A stretch of DNA of 12,918 nt, taken from NCBI GenBank assembly GCA_005786775.1, contig SYDD01000321.1, forward strand, positions 1 through 12,918. Direction: 5' to 3'. The notes under the pieces were generated by a model, which searched no databases, was not told the DNA's origin, and saw only the letters and a list, made by a program, of their open reading frames with translations. This stretch comes from Opitutaceae bacterium. GTDB taxonomy: Bacteria > Verrucomicrobiota > Verrucomicrobiia > Opitutales > Opitutaceae. The translations under genes and the position numbers were made by a program. Below, piece by piece: positions 6,927 through 12,918 of this stretch (its first letter is position 1; each line of letters starts with the position of its first letter).

Positions 6927-8108
6927 ATGCCTTACACTGAAGACCGCGCCGTCTGGGCCGAGGGACAGGGCCTGTGGCAGCACCTGCCGGCGGAAACTTG
7001 GCGCGATTGGACGTGGCAACTAAAGAACCGCCTAACGACCACGGCGCAGCTGGAACAGCTGATGGAGCTAACCCCGGACGAGCGCGCCGGGTGCGAGCAC
7101 GCCAACCGGAAGCTGGCCCTCGCGATCACCCCATACTTTTTCAACCTAATCGACCGCCAGGACCCCGATTGCCCCATCCGCAAGCAGGTGATCCCGCGGG
7201 CCGCCGAGCAGGTTGTCTCCGAGGGCGAGATGCTGGACTCGCTCGGGGAGGACGAGCACTCGCCCGTCTCGGGCCTCGTGCACCGGTACCCGGACCGGGT
7301 GCTGTTTTTGGTGACGGACCGCTGTGCCGCCTACTGCCGGTACTGCACGCGGAGCCGGCTGGTCTCGAACGCGCAGGACTACAATTTTCACCCCGAATAC
7401 GAGGAGGGCCTGCGGTACATCGCGGCGCACCCGGAGATCCGGGACGTGCTGCTGTCGGGCGGCGACCCGCTGCTGCTGTCGGATGCCAAGCTGGAGCACC
7501 TGCTGATGCGGCTGCGGGCGATCCCGCACGTCGAGTTCATCCGGATCGGCTCGCGGATCCCGGTCTTCCTCCCGCAGCGCATCACGCCGGAGCTGTGCTC
7601 GATTTTACGGCGGCACGGGCCGGTATGGATGAGTATCCACGTGAATCACCCGCGGGAGTGCACCGCAGACCTGCGGGCGGCCTGCGAGCGGCTCGCCTTC
7701 GCCGGGGTGCCGCTGGGCAACCAGAGCGTCCTGCTGCGGGGCATCAACGACGACGTCGACGTGATGCAGGCGCTGGTCCACCGCCTACTCCGGATGCGCG
7801 TCCGCCCCTACTACCTTTACCAGATGGACCTCATCACCGGGGGCGCGCACTTCAAGGCGAGCGTCCGCAAGGGGATCGAGATCATCCAGGCCCTGCGCGG
7901 GCATACCACGGGGTACGCCGTGCCGCAGTTCGTGATCGACGCGCCCGGCGGCGGCGGGAAGGTGCCCCTGAACCCAGATTACGTCGAGTCGGTCGACGAC
8001 GACGCGATCGTCCTGCGCAACTACGAGGGGCGGCTCTACCGGTATCCGCTCGCGGCGGCACTGCCGGCAGCCGCGCCGGGCTGGGAACCGGCCTTCGTCG
8101 ACCGCTGA
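6927..8108 (+). CDS. kamA: Lysine 2,3-aminomutase (KamA family, radical SAM, PLP)
   Basis: This 393-residue cytosolic radical-SAM enzyme should interconvert L-lysine and L-beta-lysine. The N-terminus has the LAM signature DWTWQLKNR (27-35). The iron-sulfur motif CAAYCRYC gives C133, C137 and C140. SGGDPL is at 177-182. PGGGGK gives K345, the pyridoxal-phosphate lysine. R142, D301 (YQMD) and D338 (VIDAP) line up, at a constant +8 offset, with substrate-binding R134, D293 and D330 of Clostridium subterminale LAM, so lysine rather than glutamate is the likely substrate. The C-terminus ends about 23 residues early and has none of the zinc-binding cysteines of the clostridial enzyme. The E. coli EF-P enzyme EpmB is related but shorter. 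No beta-lysine acetyltransferase (AblB) or lysine-fermentation gene is adjacent, so the role (osmolyte, antibiotic-like amide, EF-P modification or catabolism) is open. The 3' end overlaps arsR by 73 nt. Confidence 0.92.
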   Translation: MPYTEDRAVWAEGQGLWQHLPAETWRDWTWQLKNRLTTTAQLEQLMELTPDERAGCEHANRKLALAITPYFFNLIDRQDPDCPIRKQVIPRAAEQVVSEGEMLDSLGEDEHSPVSGLVHRYPDRVLFLVTDRCAAYCRYCTRSRLVSNAQDYNFHPEYEEGLRYIAAHPEIRDVLLSGGDPLLLSDAKLEHLLMRLRAIPHVEFIRIGSRIPVFLPQRITPELCSILRRHGPVWMSIHVNHPRECTADLRAACERLAFAGVPLGNQSVLLRGINDDVDVMQALVHRLLRMRVRPYYLYQMDLITGGAHFKASVRKGIEIIQALRGHTTGYAVPQFVIDAPGGGGKVPLNPDYVESVDDDAIVLRNYEGRLYRYPLAAALPAAAPGWEPAFVDR

Positions 8109-8404
8109 GCTGGCCGACGGCGTTCCTGTTGGATGCGGCCGCAGACCCGCTCGCACAGCGGGAAGATCGTCGGGTCAGCGCTGCGGTGGAAGACGAGTAG
8201 CCCCTCGCGGCGCCGCGCAAGGATATTGGCGCGCGTAAGCCGCTGCAGGTGGCGGGAGATGTTGGCCTGGGAACCGCCCGTGACGGCGACCAGCGCACCG
8301 ACGTGGCGTTCGCCGGAGAAAAGCGCCTGAATCAGTCGCAGTCGCATCGGCTCGGCGATCACGGCGAAGCGCCGCGCGATCTGCTCAAGGGCTGCGTCGG
8401 ACAA
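8036..8404 (-). CDS. ArsR-family winged-helix transcriptional regulator
   Basis: This 122-residue DNA-binding repressor has a recognisable HTH_5 domain. The first helices (ALEQIARRFAVIAEPMRLRLIQAL, here residues 5-28) lead to HVGALVAVTGGSQANISRHLQRL, the helix-turn-helix with the recognition helix near 45-55. The wing is ILARRREGLLVFHRSAD. The classic metal motif ELCVCD in the recognition region is absent. The only cysteines are C84 and C88 (LCERVC) in the last helix, a possible thiol or metal sensor pair. The start is TTG at 8404; an in-frame TAG lies only four codons upstream and the next Met (residue 20) is inside the domain. The last 23 or so residues are low-complexity (Ala/Gly/Ser) and are encoded antisense to the kamA 3' end. 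It diverges from the SNF2 gene across 119 nt, so it could control itself and that gene, or kamA. Confidence 0.85.
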   Translation of the reverse strand: MSDAALEQIARRFAVIAEPMRLRLIQALFSGERHVGALVAVTGGSQANISRHLQRLTRANILARRREGLLVFHRSADPTIFPLCERVCGRIQQERRRPAQRSTKAGSQPGAAAGSAAASGYR

Positions 8405-8423
8405 CGGGTTCTTCTAGGCCATC

Positions 8424-8435
8424 CTTCCGAGGAAG
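8424..8435. promoter_or_regulatory. Short palindrome in the arsR/SNF2 divergent gap
   Basis: CTTCC (8424-8428) and GGAAG (8431-8435) form a perfect inverted repeat with a 2-nt centre, 20 nt upstream of the arsR start codon. Position suits an autoregulatory operator, but the site is shorter than usual ArsR/SmtB operators, so support is weak. The rest of the 119-nt gap (8405-8523) shows no clear -35/-10 pair in either direction. Confidence 0.25.
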
Positions 8436-8485
8436 CAGAGCGCCGGGGTGGGTTCAAGGCGGAGATGCGCCCGGGGCTGCGGGCA

Positions 8486-8499
8486 GCTTGCTCCCAAGC
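8486..8499 (+). other. Small hairpin in the leader of the SNF2 gene
   Basis: GCTTG (8486-8490) and CAAGC (8495-8499) pair around a 4-nt loop, with a further GC/GC pair outside one mismatch. It lies 24 nt upstream of the chosen ATG. It may fold in the mRNA leader. Its presence also argues that the in-frame TTG at 8488, which lies inside the stem, is not the real start. Confidence 0.25.
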
Positions 8500-8523
8500 G
8501 GCGGCGGCGTTTCGCTGCTCCCA

Positions 8524-11500
8524 ATGTCTCCCGCCACCGTCGACTCGCCGGATGCCGCGCCGGCCCTGCGCCGGTACCTTGAGGCCATGCCGCGGTTCGT
8601 CCGTGAGAGGGGGACCGACGACGCGCGCCGCGGCCGAGTGGAGACGATGGCGCGCCGCTCGGAGCGGGAGGTCGAGGGCACCGTCCGCGGCGAACGCCTG
8701 TACGCGGTAAGGCTGCAACGGGCGGGTAACCACTGGATGGGCGTCTGCACCTGCCCGCTCGGGAGCCGCTGCAAGCACCTCCAAGCGCTGGGGCTGGCTT
8801 GGCTGGGTAAACTGGCACCCGAACCCGTCGCCCCGCCGAGCGGCCAGGCGTCCCCGGAGGAACGCGAAGCCGCGCTGCTGCGCGAGCTTACCGCCGGGCG
8901 GACGGCGCCGCTAGCCTCCGACGACGAGGGGCTGGCCCGACGGATCCTCCGCGTCTTCCTCCAGCTGGAACGAACCGGTCGGTTGCAGCAAAGGGACCTA
9001 GCGCCCCTGCGCGAATTGCCCGGCTGGGAGTCCGTGGGTCGCGGCCTGCAGCTCCAGGACGGGCGGGGGTTGCCGAAGAACCCCCGCGAATTTTGGCGGC
9101 AGCTCGCCGCGGACCTGCGCGCGGCAGGAACCCCGCTCCCCGACTTCCTGCACGCCGCAACCGAGCCGGTGCCCGCCCCGGCCCGCGGTGCGGAGGAGCA
9201 ACGGCGCGCGGCCGTGGCCCGCTGGCGAGAACGCCTCGTCCCCGCCGCGGCGCCGGCGCGCGCCCTCCAGCCCGGCACACTGCCCCCAGGGCCGCTGCGG
9301 TTGCGAGTGGGGCCCGGCACCTTCGCCCTCGAGAGCTGCCCAGCCGAGGGCGGCAGCTGGCGCAACGCCTGGCGCACGGTCCTCGCGCAAGGCGGCGCCG
9401 AGCGCTGGCTGGAAACGGACCTCGACGCCGCCAGCGCCGTCCTGCTCGCCCTACTGCGACGGCACGTGGTGGATTCAGGCCGCACAACCCCCAGCCTCGC
9501 CAACCGACAGGAGGCGGCTTGGCTACACGCAGTCCTACGCCATCCCCGCGCCCGCGAGAAGGTCACGGACGCCGCCGGCCGGCCTCTGCACTTCGCCCCG
9601 GAGCTGCTGCGCCGACGTCTGCTGCCCCCGGGGCCCGGCGAGGCCGACTACCGGCTCATCCTCGAGGACGCGGCCGGCCGCCCCATCCCGCCCGCCGCCC
9701 GACACCTGCCGGGGGACCCCGCCTATTACCTGCTGAATTCGGTCGTGCACACGGGGCCGCCGGCGCTCGACGGCAACTCGGCTGCGGCCGCGCTGATCCC
9801 ACCCGCCGTCGCCGAGGATCCCGCCATGCTCCTCGCCTTCCGTGACGCGGGCGTGGCCCTGCCTCCGGCGCTCGGCGCGCGGATGGAGTCCGTGGCGCTC
9901 GGCGCTCAGGTGGAATGCAGCCTTGGTTCCGCCCTCGGCGGCGGTGAGCGCCTGCTCCTGCGCTTCTGGGCGGAGGCGGATCGGCCACCGGTGCGGACCG
10001 ACTGGACCCCGCAGGGCTGGCGCGCGCTCACGCCCGCGCCGTCGACGGGCGACCAATTATTTGCGCTGGACGCGTCGCTACCCGAGCTCGTGGTGCGGCA
10101 GACCCTCGCGCTGGGCCTCTTATTCGACCCGGTCGAGCAAGCGTGGGCCTGCCGCCTGGGACCCGACCTGCCCGATCGCCTCGCGCTCTGGCGGGAGCGG
10201 CTGCCACAGGAGGTGCGGGTGTGGGCGGACCCGGAGGTGAAGGGGATTCTGGAGGGCCCCGTGCGGGCGCGGGTGGAATTCGACCTCGAGGAGGCGCGCG
10301 AGGGGCGCGACTGGTTCGACCTCGCGCTAGTGCTGAAGCCCGAGGACGCGAGCTTGACGCGCGCGGAGCTGGCCCTGCTCCTGCGGGCGGGCGGGAAGCT
10401 CGTGCGCCTGCCGGGCAAGGGGTGGCGCCGCCTGGAGGTTTCCGTCGACGCTGGGGCGCAGGCGGCCCTCGCCGAGGCGGGCCTGCCCGCGGCCGGAGCG
10501 GGCGCCGCGGCCTTAGAGGGCGAAAAGGTGCGGCTGCACGCGCTCCAGCTCGGCCGGGGCGCGATCGCGGAGCGCCTGCCCGCGGAGCTCGCGGCGCGTT
10601 TGCGCGCGCGGGCGGAAGCCCTGACGGCGCCGCCTCCCCCGCCCTGCCCCGCGGGCCTGCGCGCGGCGCTGCGGCCCTACCAGCTGGAGGGGTTTCATTT
10701 CCTCGCGTTCCTCGCGGCCAACCGGCTCGGCGCCCTGCTCGCGGACGATATGGGCCTCGGCAAGACCCTGCAGGCCCTCGCGTGGCTGCTGTGGCTGGCC
10801 GAGCGCCAGCCCGCGGGCGAACCGCTGCGCGCGCTCGTCGTCTGCCCCAAGTCCGTGGTGGGCAACTGGGAGGCGGAGACGGCCCGCTTCGCGCCGTCGC
10901 TGGCCACCCGCCGCCACGAGGCGGGCGGCGACGCGGAGTCACCCCCCGGCCCGGGCATTCTGCTGGCCAACTACACCCAGCTACGCCTCGGCGCGGCGGC
11001 GTTCGCGGCACGCCGCTGGCACGCAGTGATCCTCGACGAGGCGCAGTTCATCAAGAATCCCGCCGCCCGGGTGGCGCAGGCGGCGCGGGCCCTCGACGCC
11101 GACCACCGCCTGATCCTCACCGGCACGCCGGTCGAGAACCGGCTGCTCGACCTCTGGAGCCTCTGCGCCTTCGCGCTGCCCGGCGTGCTCGGCAGCCAGG
11201 CCTCCTTCCGCCGCCACCACCCGCCGGGTGATCCGGAGGCCCCGGCCCGCCTGCGGGCCCGCGTGCGGCCGTTCCTCCTGCGCCGCACCAAGGCCCAGGT
11301 CGCGGCGGACCTGCCCCCGCGGACCGAGAAGGACCTCGTCGTCGAGCTCGAGGGCGAGCAGCTGCGCCTGTACCAGGCCGAGCTCAAGCGGGCGCGCGCC
11401 CAGCTCCTCGGCGCGCAGACCCCGGCCGCCCTCGACCGCGTGCGCTTCAACGTCCTCGCGAGCCTCACCCGCCTGCGCCAGATCTGCTGCCATCCCGGGC

Positions 11501-12033
11501 TCGCCGACCCCGCCCTGCGCGGCGCGCCCTCGGCCAAGCTGGAGGCGCTCGTCGAGCAGCTCGAGGAGCTCCGCGAGGAGGGCCATCCGGTCCTCGTGTT
11601 CAGCCAGTTCGTCGAGATGCTCGAGCTGCTCCGGGAACGCCTCGCCGCGGACAGCGTGCCGCACCTGCTGCTCACCGGGCGCACCGAGGACCGGGACACG
11701 CTCGTGCGGCGGTTCCAGGAGAGCCCGGAGCCACTGGTGTTCCTGCTCTCGCTGAAGGCGGCGGGCTTCGGCCTCAACCTGACCGCGGCGAGCTACGTGT
11801 TCCTCTTCGACCCGTGGTGGAACCCCGCGGTCGAGGCGCAGGCGATCGACCGCACCCACCGCATCGGGCAGACCGAGCCGGTGATCGCGTACCGGCTGGT
11901 GGCGCGGGGGACCGTCGAGGAGAAGATCCGCCAGCTGCAGGTGGAGAAGGCGGCCCTGGCCGGCGCGGTCGTGCCCGACGGGGAAGCGGCGCCGCCGCTG
12001 GACCTCGCCACCCTCCGCGAGATCCTCGCCTGA
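8524..12033 (+). CDS. SWIM zinc-finger SNF2-family ATPase/helicase
   Basis: This 1169-residue protein is a DNA-dependent ATPase of the bacterial SNF2 (SF2) group. A SWIM zinc finger lies at the N-terminus: CTCPLGSRCKH gives C75, C77, C83 and H85. Residues of about 100-700 are a long region I cannot assign motif by motif; bacterial homologues carry an SNF2-associated domain here. The ATPase follows. Motif I DDMGLGKT ends in K747-T748. Motif Ia is VVCPKSVVGNW. Motif II DEAQ spans 838-841. Motif III is LTGTPVENRLLDLWS. In the second lobe there are VLVFSQF, SLKAAGFGLNLT and motif VI QAIDRTHRIGQT (1106-1117). All are intact, so it should translocate on or remodel DNA-protein complexes. The ATG at 8524 is preferred over TTG at 8488. 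CTA/TTA leucine codons are concentrated before the ATPase part. A DUF1643 gene follows after 3 nt, so they are probably co-transcribed. Confidence 0.92.
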   Translation: MSPATVDSPDAAPALRRYLEAMPRFVRERGTDDARRGRVETMARRSEREVEGTVRGERLYAVRLQRAGNHWMGVCTCPLGSRCKHLQALGLAWLGKLAPEPVAPPSGQASPEEREAALLRELTAGRTAPLASDDEGLARRILRVFLQLERTGRLQQRDLAPLRELPGWESVGRGLQLQDGRGLPKNPREFWRQLAADLRAAGTPLPDFLHAATEPVPAPARGAEEQRRAAVARWRERLVPAAAPARALQPGTLPPGPLRLRVGPGTFALESCPAEGGSWRNAWRTVLAQGGAERWLETDLDAASAVLLALLRRHVVDSGRTTPSLANRQEAAWLHAVLRHPRAREKVTDAAGRPLHFAPELLRRRLLPPGPGEADYRLILEDAAGRPIPPAARHLPGDPAYYLLNSVVHTGPPALDGNSAAAALIPPAVAEDPAMLLAFRDAGVALPPALGARMESVALGAQVECSLGSALGGGERLLLRFWAEADRPPVRTDWTPQGWRALTPAPSTGDQLFALDASLPELVVRQTLALGLLFDPVEQAWACRLGPDLPDRLALWRERLPQEVRVWADPEVKGILEGPVRARVEFDLEEAREGRDWFDLALVLKPEDASLTRAELALLLRAGGKLVRLPGKGWRRLEVSVDAGAQAALAEAGLPAAGAGAAALEGEKVRLHALQLGRGAIAERLPAELAARLRARAEALTAPPPPPCPAGLRAALRPYQLEGFHFLAFLAANRLGALLADDMGLGKTLQALAWLLWLAERQPAGEPLRALVVCPKSVVGNWEAETARFAPSLATRRHEAGGDAESPPGPGILLANYTQLRLGAAAFAARRWHAVILDEAQFIKNPAARVAQAARALDADHRLILTGTPVENRLLDLWSLCAFALPGVLGSQASFRRHHPPGDPEAPARLRARVRPFLLRRTKAQVAADLPPRTEKDLVVELEGEQLRLYQAELKRARAQLLGAQTPAALDRVRFNVLASLTRLRQICCHPGLADPALRGAPSAKLEALVEQLEELREEGHPVLVFSQFVEMLELLRERLAADSVPHLLLTGRTEDRDTLVRRFQESPEPLVFLLSLKAAGFGLNLTAASYVFLFDPWWNPAVEAQAIDRTHRIGQTEPVIAYRLVARGTVEEKIRQLQVEKAALAGAVVPDGEAAPPLDLATLREILA

Positions 12034-12036
12034 ACG

Positions 12037-12525
12037 ATGGACAACGAGTGCCACTTCTCGCCGGACCGCCGGCACCGGTACGCGCTCATCCACCGCTGGA
12101 GCCCCCTGCTCGGCGACCGGCTGATCCTCTGGATCGGGCTCAACCCGAGCACCGCGGACGAGCGCCAGCTCGACCCGACGCTGACGCGGATCGCCTCGTT
12201 CTCGCGGCGCGAGGGCTTCGACGGCTTCTGGATGGCGAACCTGTTCGGCCTGCGCACCCCGTACCCCGAGGAGATGCGCGCGCACCCGGACCCGGTGGGC
12301 CCGGAGAACGACGCGCAGCTGCTGCGGGCGGCCGCGCGGTGCGGGCGGATCGTCGCCGCCTGGGGCGTGAGCGGCGTGCACCAGGCGCGCGCGGAGGCCG
12401 TCACCCGCCTCCTCGCCGGCCACGAACTCTGGTGCCTCGGCACCACGCGCGAGGGGCACCCGCGGCATCCGCTGTACGTGGCCGGGCGTCAGCCCCTCGT
12501 GCGCTGGCGGCCGCCGCAGGCCTGA
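12037..12525 (+). CDS. DUF1643 protein of unknown function
   Basis: This 162-residue soluble protein has the DUF1643 (PF07799) pattern: an N-terminal 'FSPDRRHRYALIHRW', then WIGLNPSTAD (32-41), DPT (46-48), MANLFGLR (66-73), a central VAAWGVSG (107-113) and a C-terminal LGTTREGHPRHPLYV (134-148). The conserved Asn-Pro-Ser-Thr-Ala-Asp, Asp-Pro-Thr and His-Pro-Arg-His-Pro sets suggest a nucleotide- or phosphate-binding pocket, but no activity is established that I know of. Family members are scattered in bacteria and phages. The ATG lies 3 nt after the SNF2 stop, in the same TGAACGATG junction seen at 490-498, so translation is probably coupled to the ATPase. No Shine-Dalgarno sequence, signal peptide or membrane segment is seen. 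Confidence 0.85.
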   Translation: MDNECHFSPDRRHRYALIHRWSPLLGDRLILWIGLNPSTADERQLDPTLTRIASFSRREGFDGFWMANLFGLRTPYPEEMRAHPDPVGPENDAQLLRAAARCGRIVAAWGVSGVHQARAEAVTRLLAGHELWCLGTTREGHPRHPLYVAGRQPLVRWRPPQA

Positions 12526-12589
12526 ACGCCGCATTCCGGGATCGAATCGTGCGTCGCGGCCCGCCACGCTCCGCCCCAACCCCTCCCCG

Positions 12590-12918
12590 ATGCCCACCAT
12601 CGCCGTCCTCGGCACCCTCGACACCAAGGGCCCCGAACACGCCTTCGTGGCCGACTGCATCCGCGCCCGCGGCCACACCCCGCTGCTCATCAACGTCGGC
12701 TCGCTCGGCGAACCCGCGGTGGCGCCGGACGTGGCGGCGGCGGACGTCGCCGCGCGCGGCGGCGCGGACTGGCGTGAGGTGCTCGCGCGGCGCGACCGCG
12801 GGGAATGCGTCGCCCTGATGGGCCGCGGCGCCGCGGCCGTGCTCGCCGAGCTCGCGGCGGCCGGGCGCATCCACGGCGTCATCTCCCTCGGCGGCGGCGG
12901 CGGCACCGCGATCGCGAC
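12590..12918 (+). CDS. Tm-1-like ATP-binding protein (UPF0261), 5' part only
   Basis: The first 109 residues of a gene that runs off the right edge. The start MPTIAVLGTLDTKGPEHAFV is the typical beginning of UPF0261/Tm-1-like proteins (Tm-1 is the tomato protein that inhibits a tobamovirus replicase). It is followed by HTPLLINVGSLG, then ALMGRGAAAVLAEL and GVISLGGGGGTAIA, the glycine-rich nucleotide-binding stretch of the family. Bacterial members usually have about 400 residues and often sit next to a TIM-barrel 'phosphoenolpyruvate hydrolase-like' gene, which would lie outside this window. Their reaction is not established. The ATG at 12590 follows a 64-nt gap after the DUF1643 gene and has no Shine-Dalgarno sequence, only a C-rich leader. 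Identification rests on the N-terminus alone. Confidence 0.85.
   Translation, partial: MPTIAVLGTLDTKGPEHAFVADCIRARGHTPLLINVGSLGEPAVAPDVAAADVAARGGADWREVLARRDRGECVALMGRGAAAVLAELAAAGRIHGVISLGGGGGTAIA

Noticed and set aside
6927..8108. EpmB (EF-P beta-lysylation aminomutase) as the identity of the aminomutase
   Set aside because: The DWxWQLKNR N-terminus, the YQxD and VIDAPGGGGK motifs and the 393-residue length fit true lysine 2,3-aminomutase better; a role in EF-P modification is not excluded.
12526..12589. Terminator between the DUF1643 and UPF0261 genes
   Set aside because: Only short, weak GC complementarities are present and there is no T-run, so read-through into the UPF0261 gene cannot be ruled out.
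12884..12901. GGC repeat near the right edge as a regulatory repeat
   Set aside because: It encodes the glycine-rich nucleotide-binding stretch conserved in UPF0261 proteins.
10981..12906. A 641-codon minus-strand open frame across the SNF2 and DUF1643 genes
   Set aside because: It is the complement of coding DNA with intact helicase motifs on the plus strand; the composition is Arg/Ala/Gly-rich with no recognisable fold.
1..12918. CRISPR array, tRNA/rRNA genes, insertion sequences or attachment sites
   Set aside because: No regularly spaced repeats, tRNA-like cloverleaf arms, transposase frames or terminal inverted repeats were seen on either strand.

Overview
The window is GC-rich, densely coded bacterial DNA with no sign of phage, transposon, CRISPR or RNA genes. 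The best guess at the source is a Gram-negative bacterium of the Verrucomicrobiota, probably Opitutaceae-like. This rests on three things: a TonB-dependent receptor of the kind abundant in that group, a CMP-Kdo synthetase (so an LPS outer membrane), and start codons that almost all lack a Shine-Dalgarno sequence. The placement is inference from protein style and was not tested by a search.

Layout from left to right. (1) The 3' part of a RmlD-like sugar-nucleotide reductase gene (1-492) is followed after 3 nt by a short lipoate/octanoate transferase-ligase gene (496-1209). A large TonB-dependent outer-membrane receptor then follows on the same strand (1296-4400). (2) kdsB (4417-5193, minus) converges on the receptor and diverges from an HPr phosphocarrier gene (5272-5571, plus). 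(3) carA (5636-6802, minus) converges on the HPr gene, with a perfect inverted repeat between them, and diverges from a lysine 2,3-aminomutase gene (6927-8108, plus). The 124-nt gap between carA and kamA holds a 9-bp direct repeat, a 6-bp inverted repeat and a TTGACA box. (4) An ArsR-family regulator (8036-8404, minus) overlaps the 3' end of kamA tail to tail by 73 nt. It diverges from a very large SWIM-SNF2 ATPase gene (8524-12033). That gene is followed after 3 nt by a DUF1643 gene (12037-12525) and, 64 nt later, by the start of a Tm-1-like/UPF0261 gene that runs off the window (12590-12918).

The genes are mostly housekeeping or broadly conserved: LPS precursor activation, arginine/pyrimidine entry, lipoylation and carbon/nitrogen signalling. 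They do not form one pathway. The parts that look least ordinary are the aminomutase, which keeps every catalytic residue checked but has lost all four cysteines of the structural zinc site; the short lipoate-family enzyme with a LipM-like cysteine; the structured carA/kamA control region; the antisense kamA/arsR overlap; and the SWIM-SNF2 plus DUF1643 pair, including a roughly 600-residue unassigned middle region in the SNF2 protein. I did not see a clearly novel defence or mobile system.
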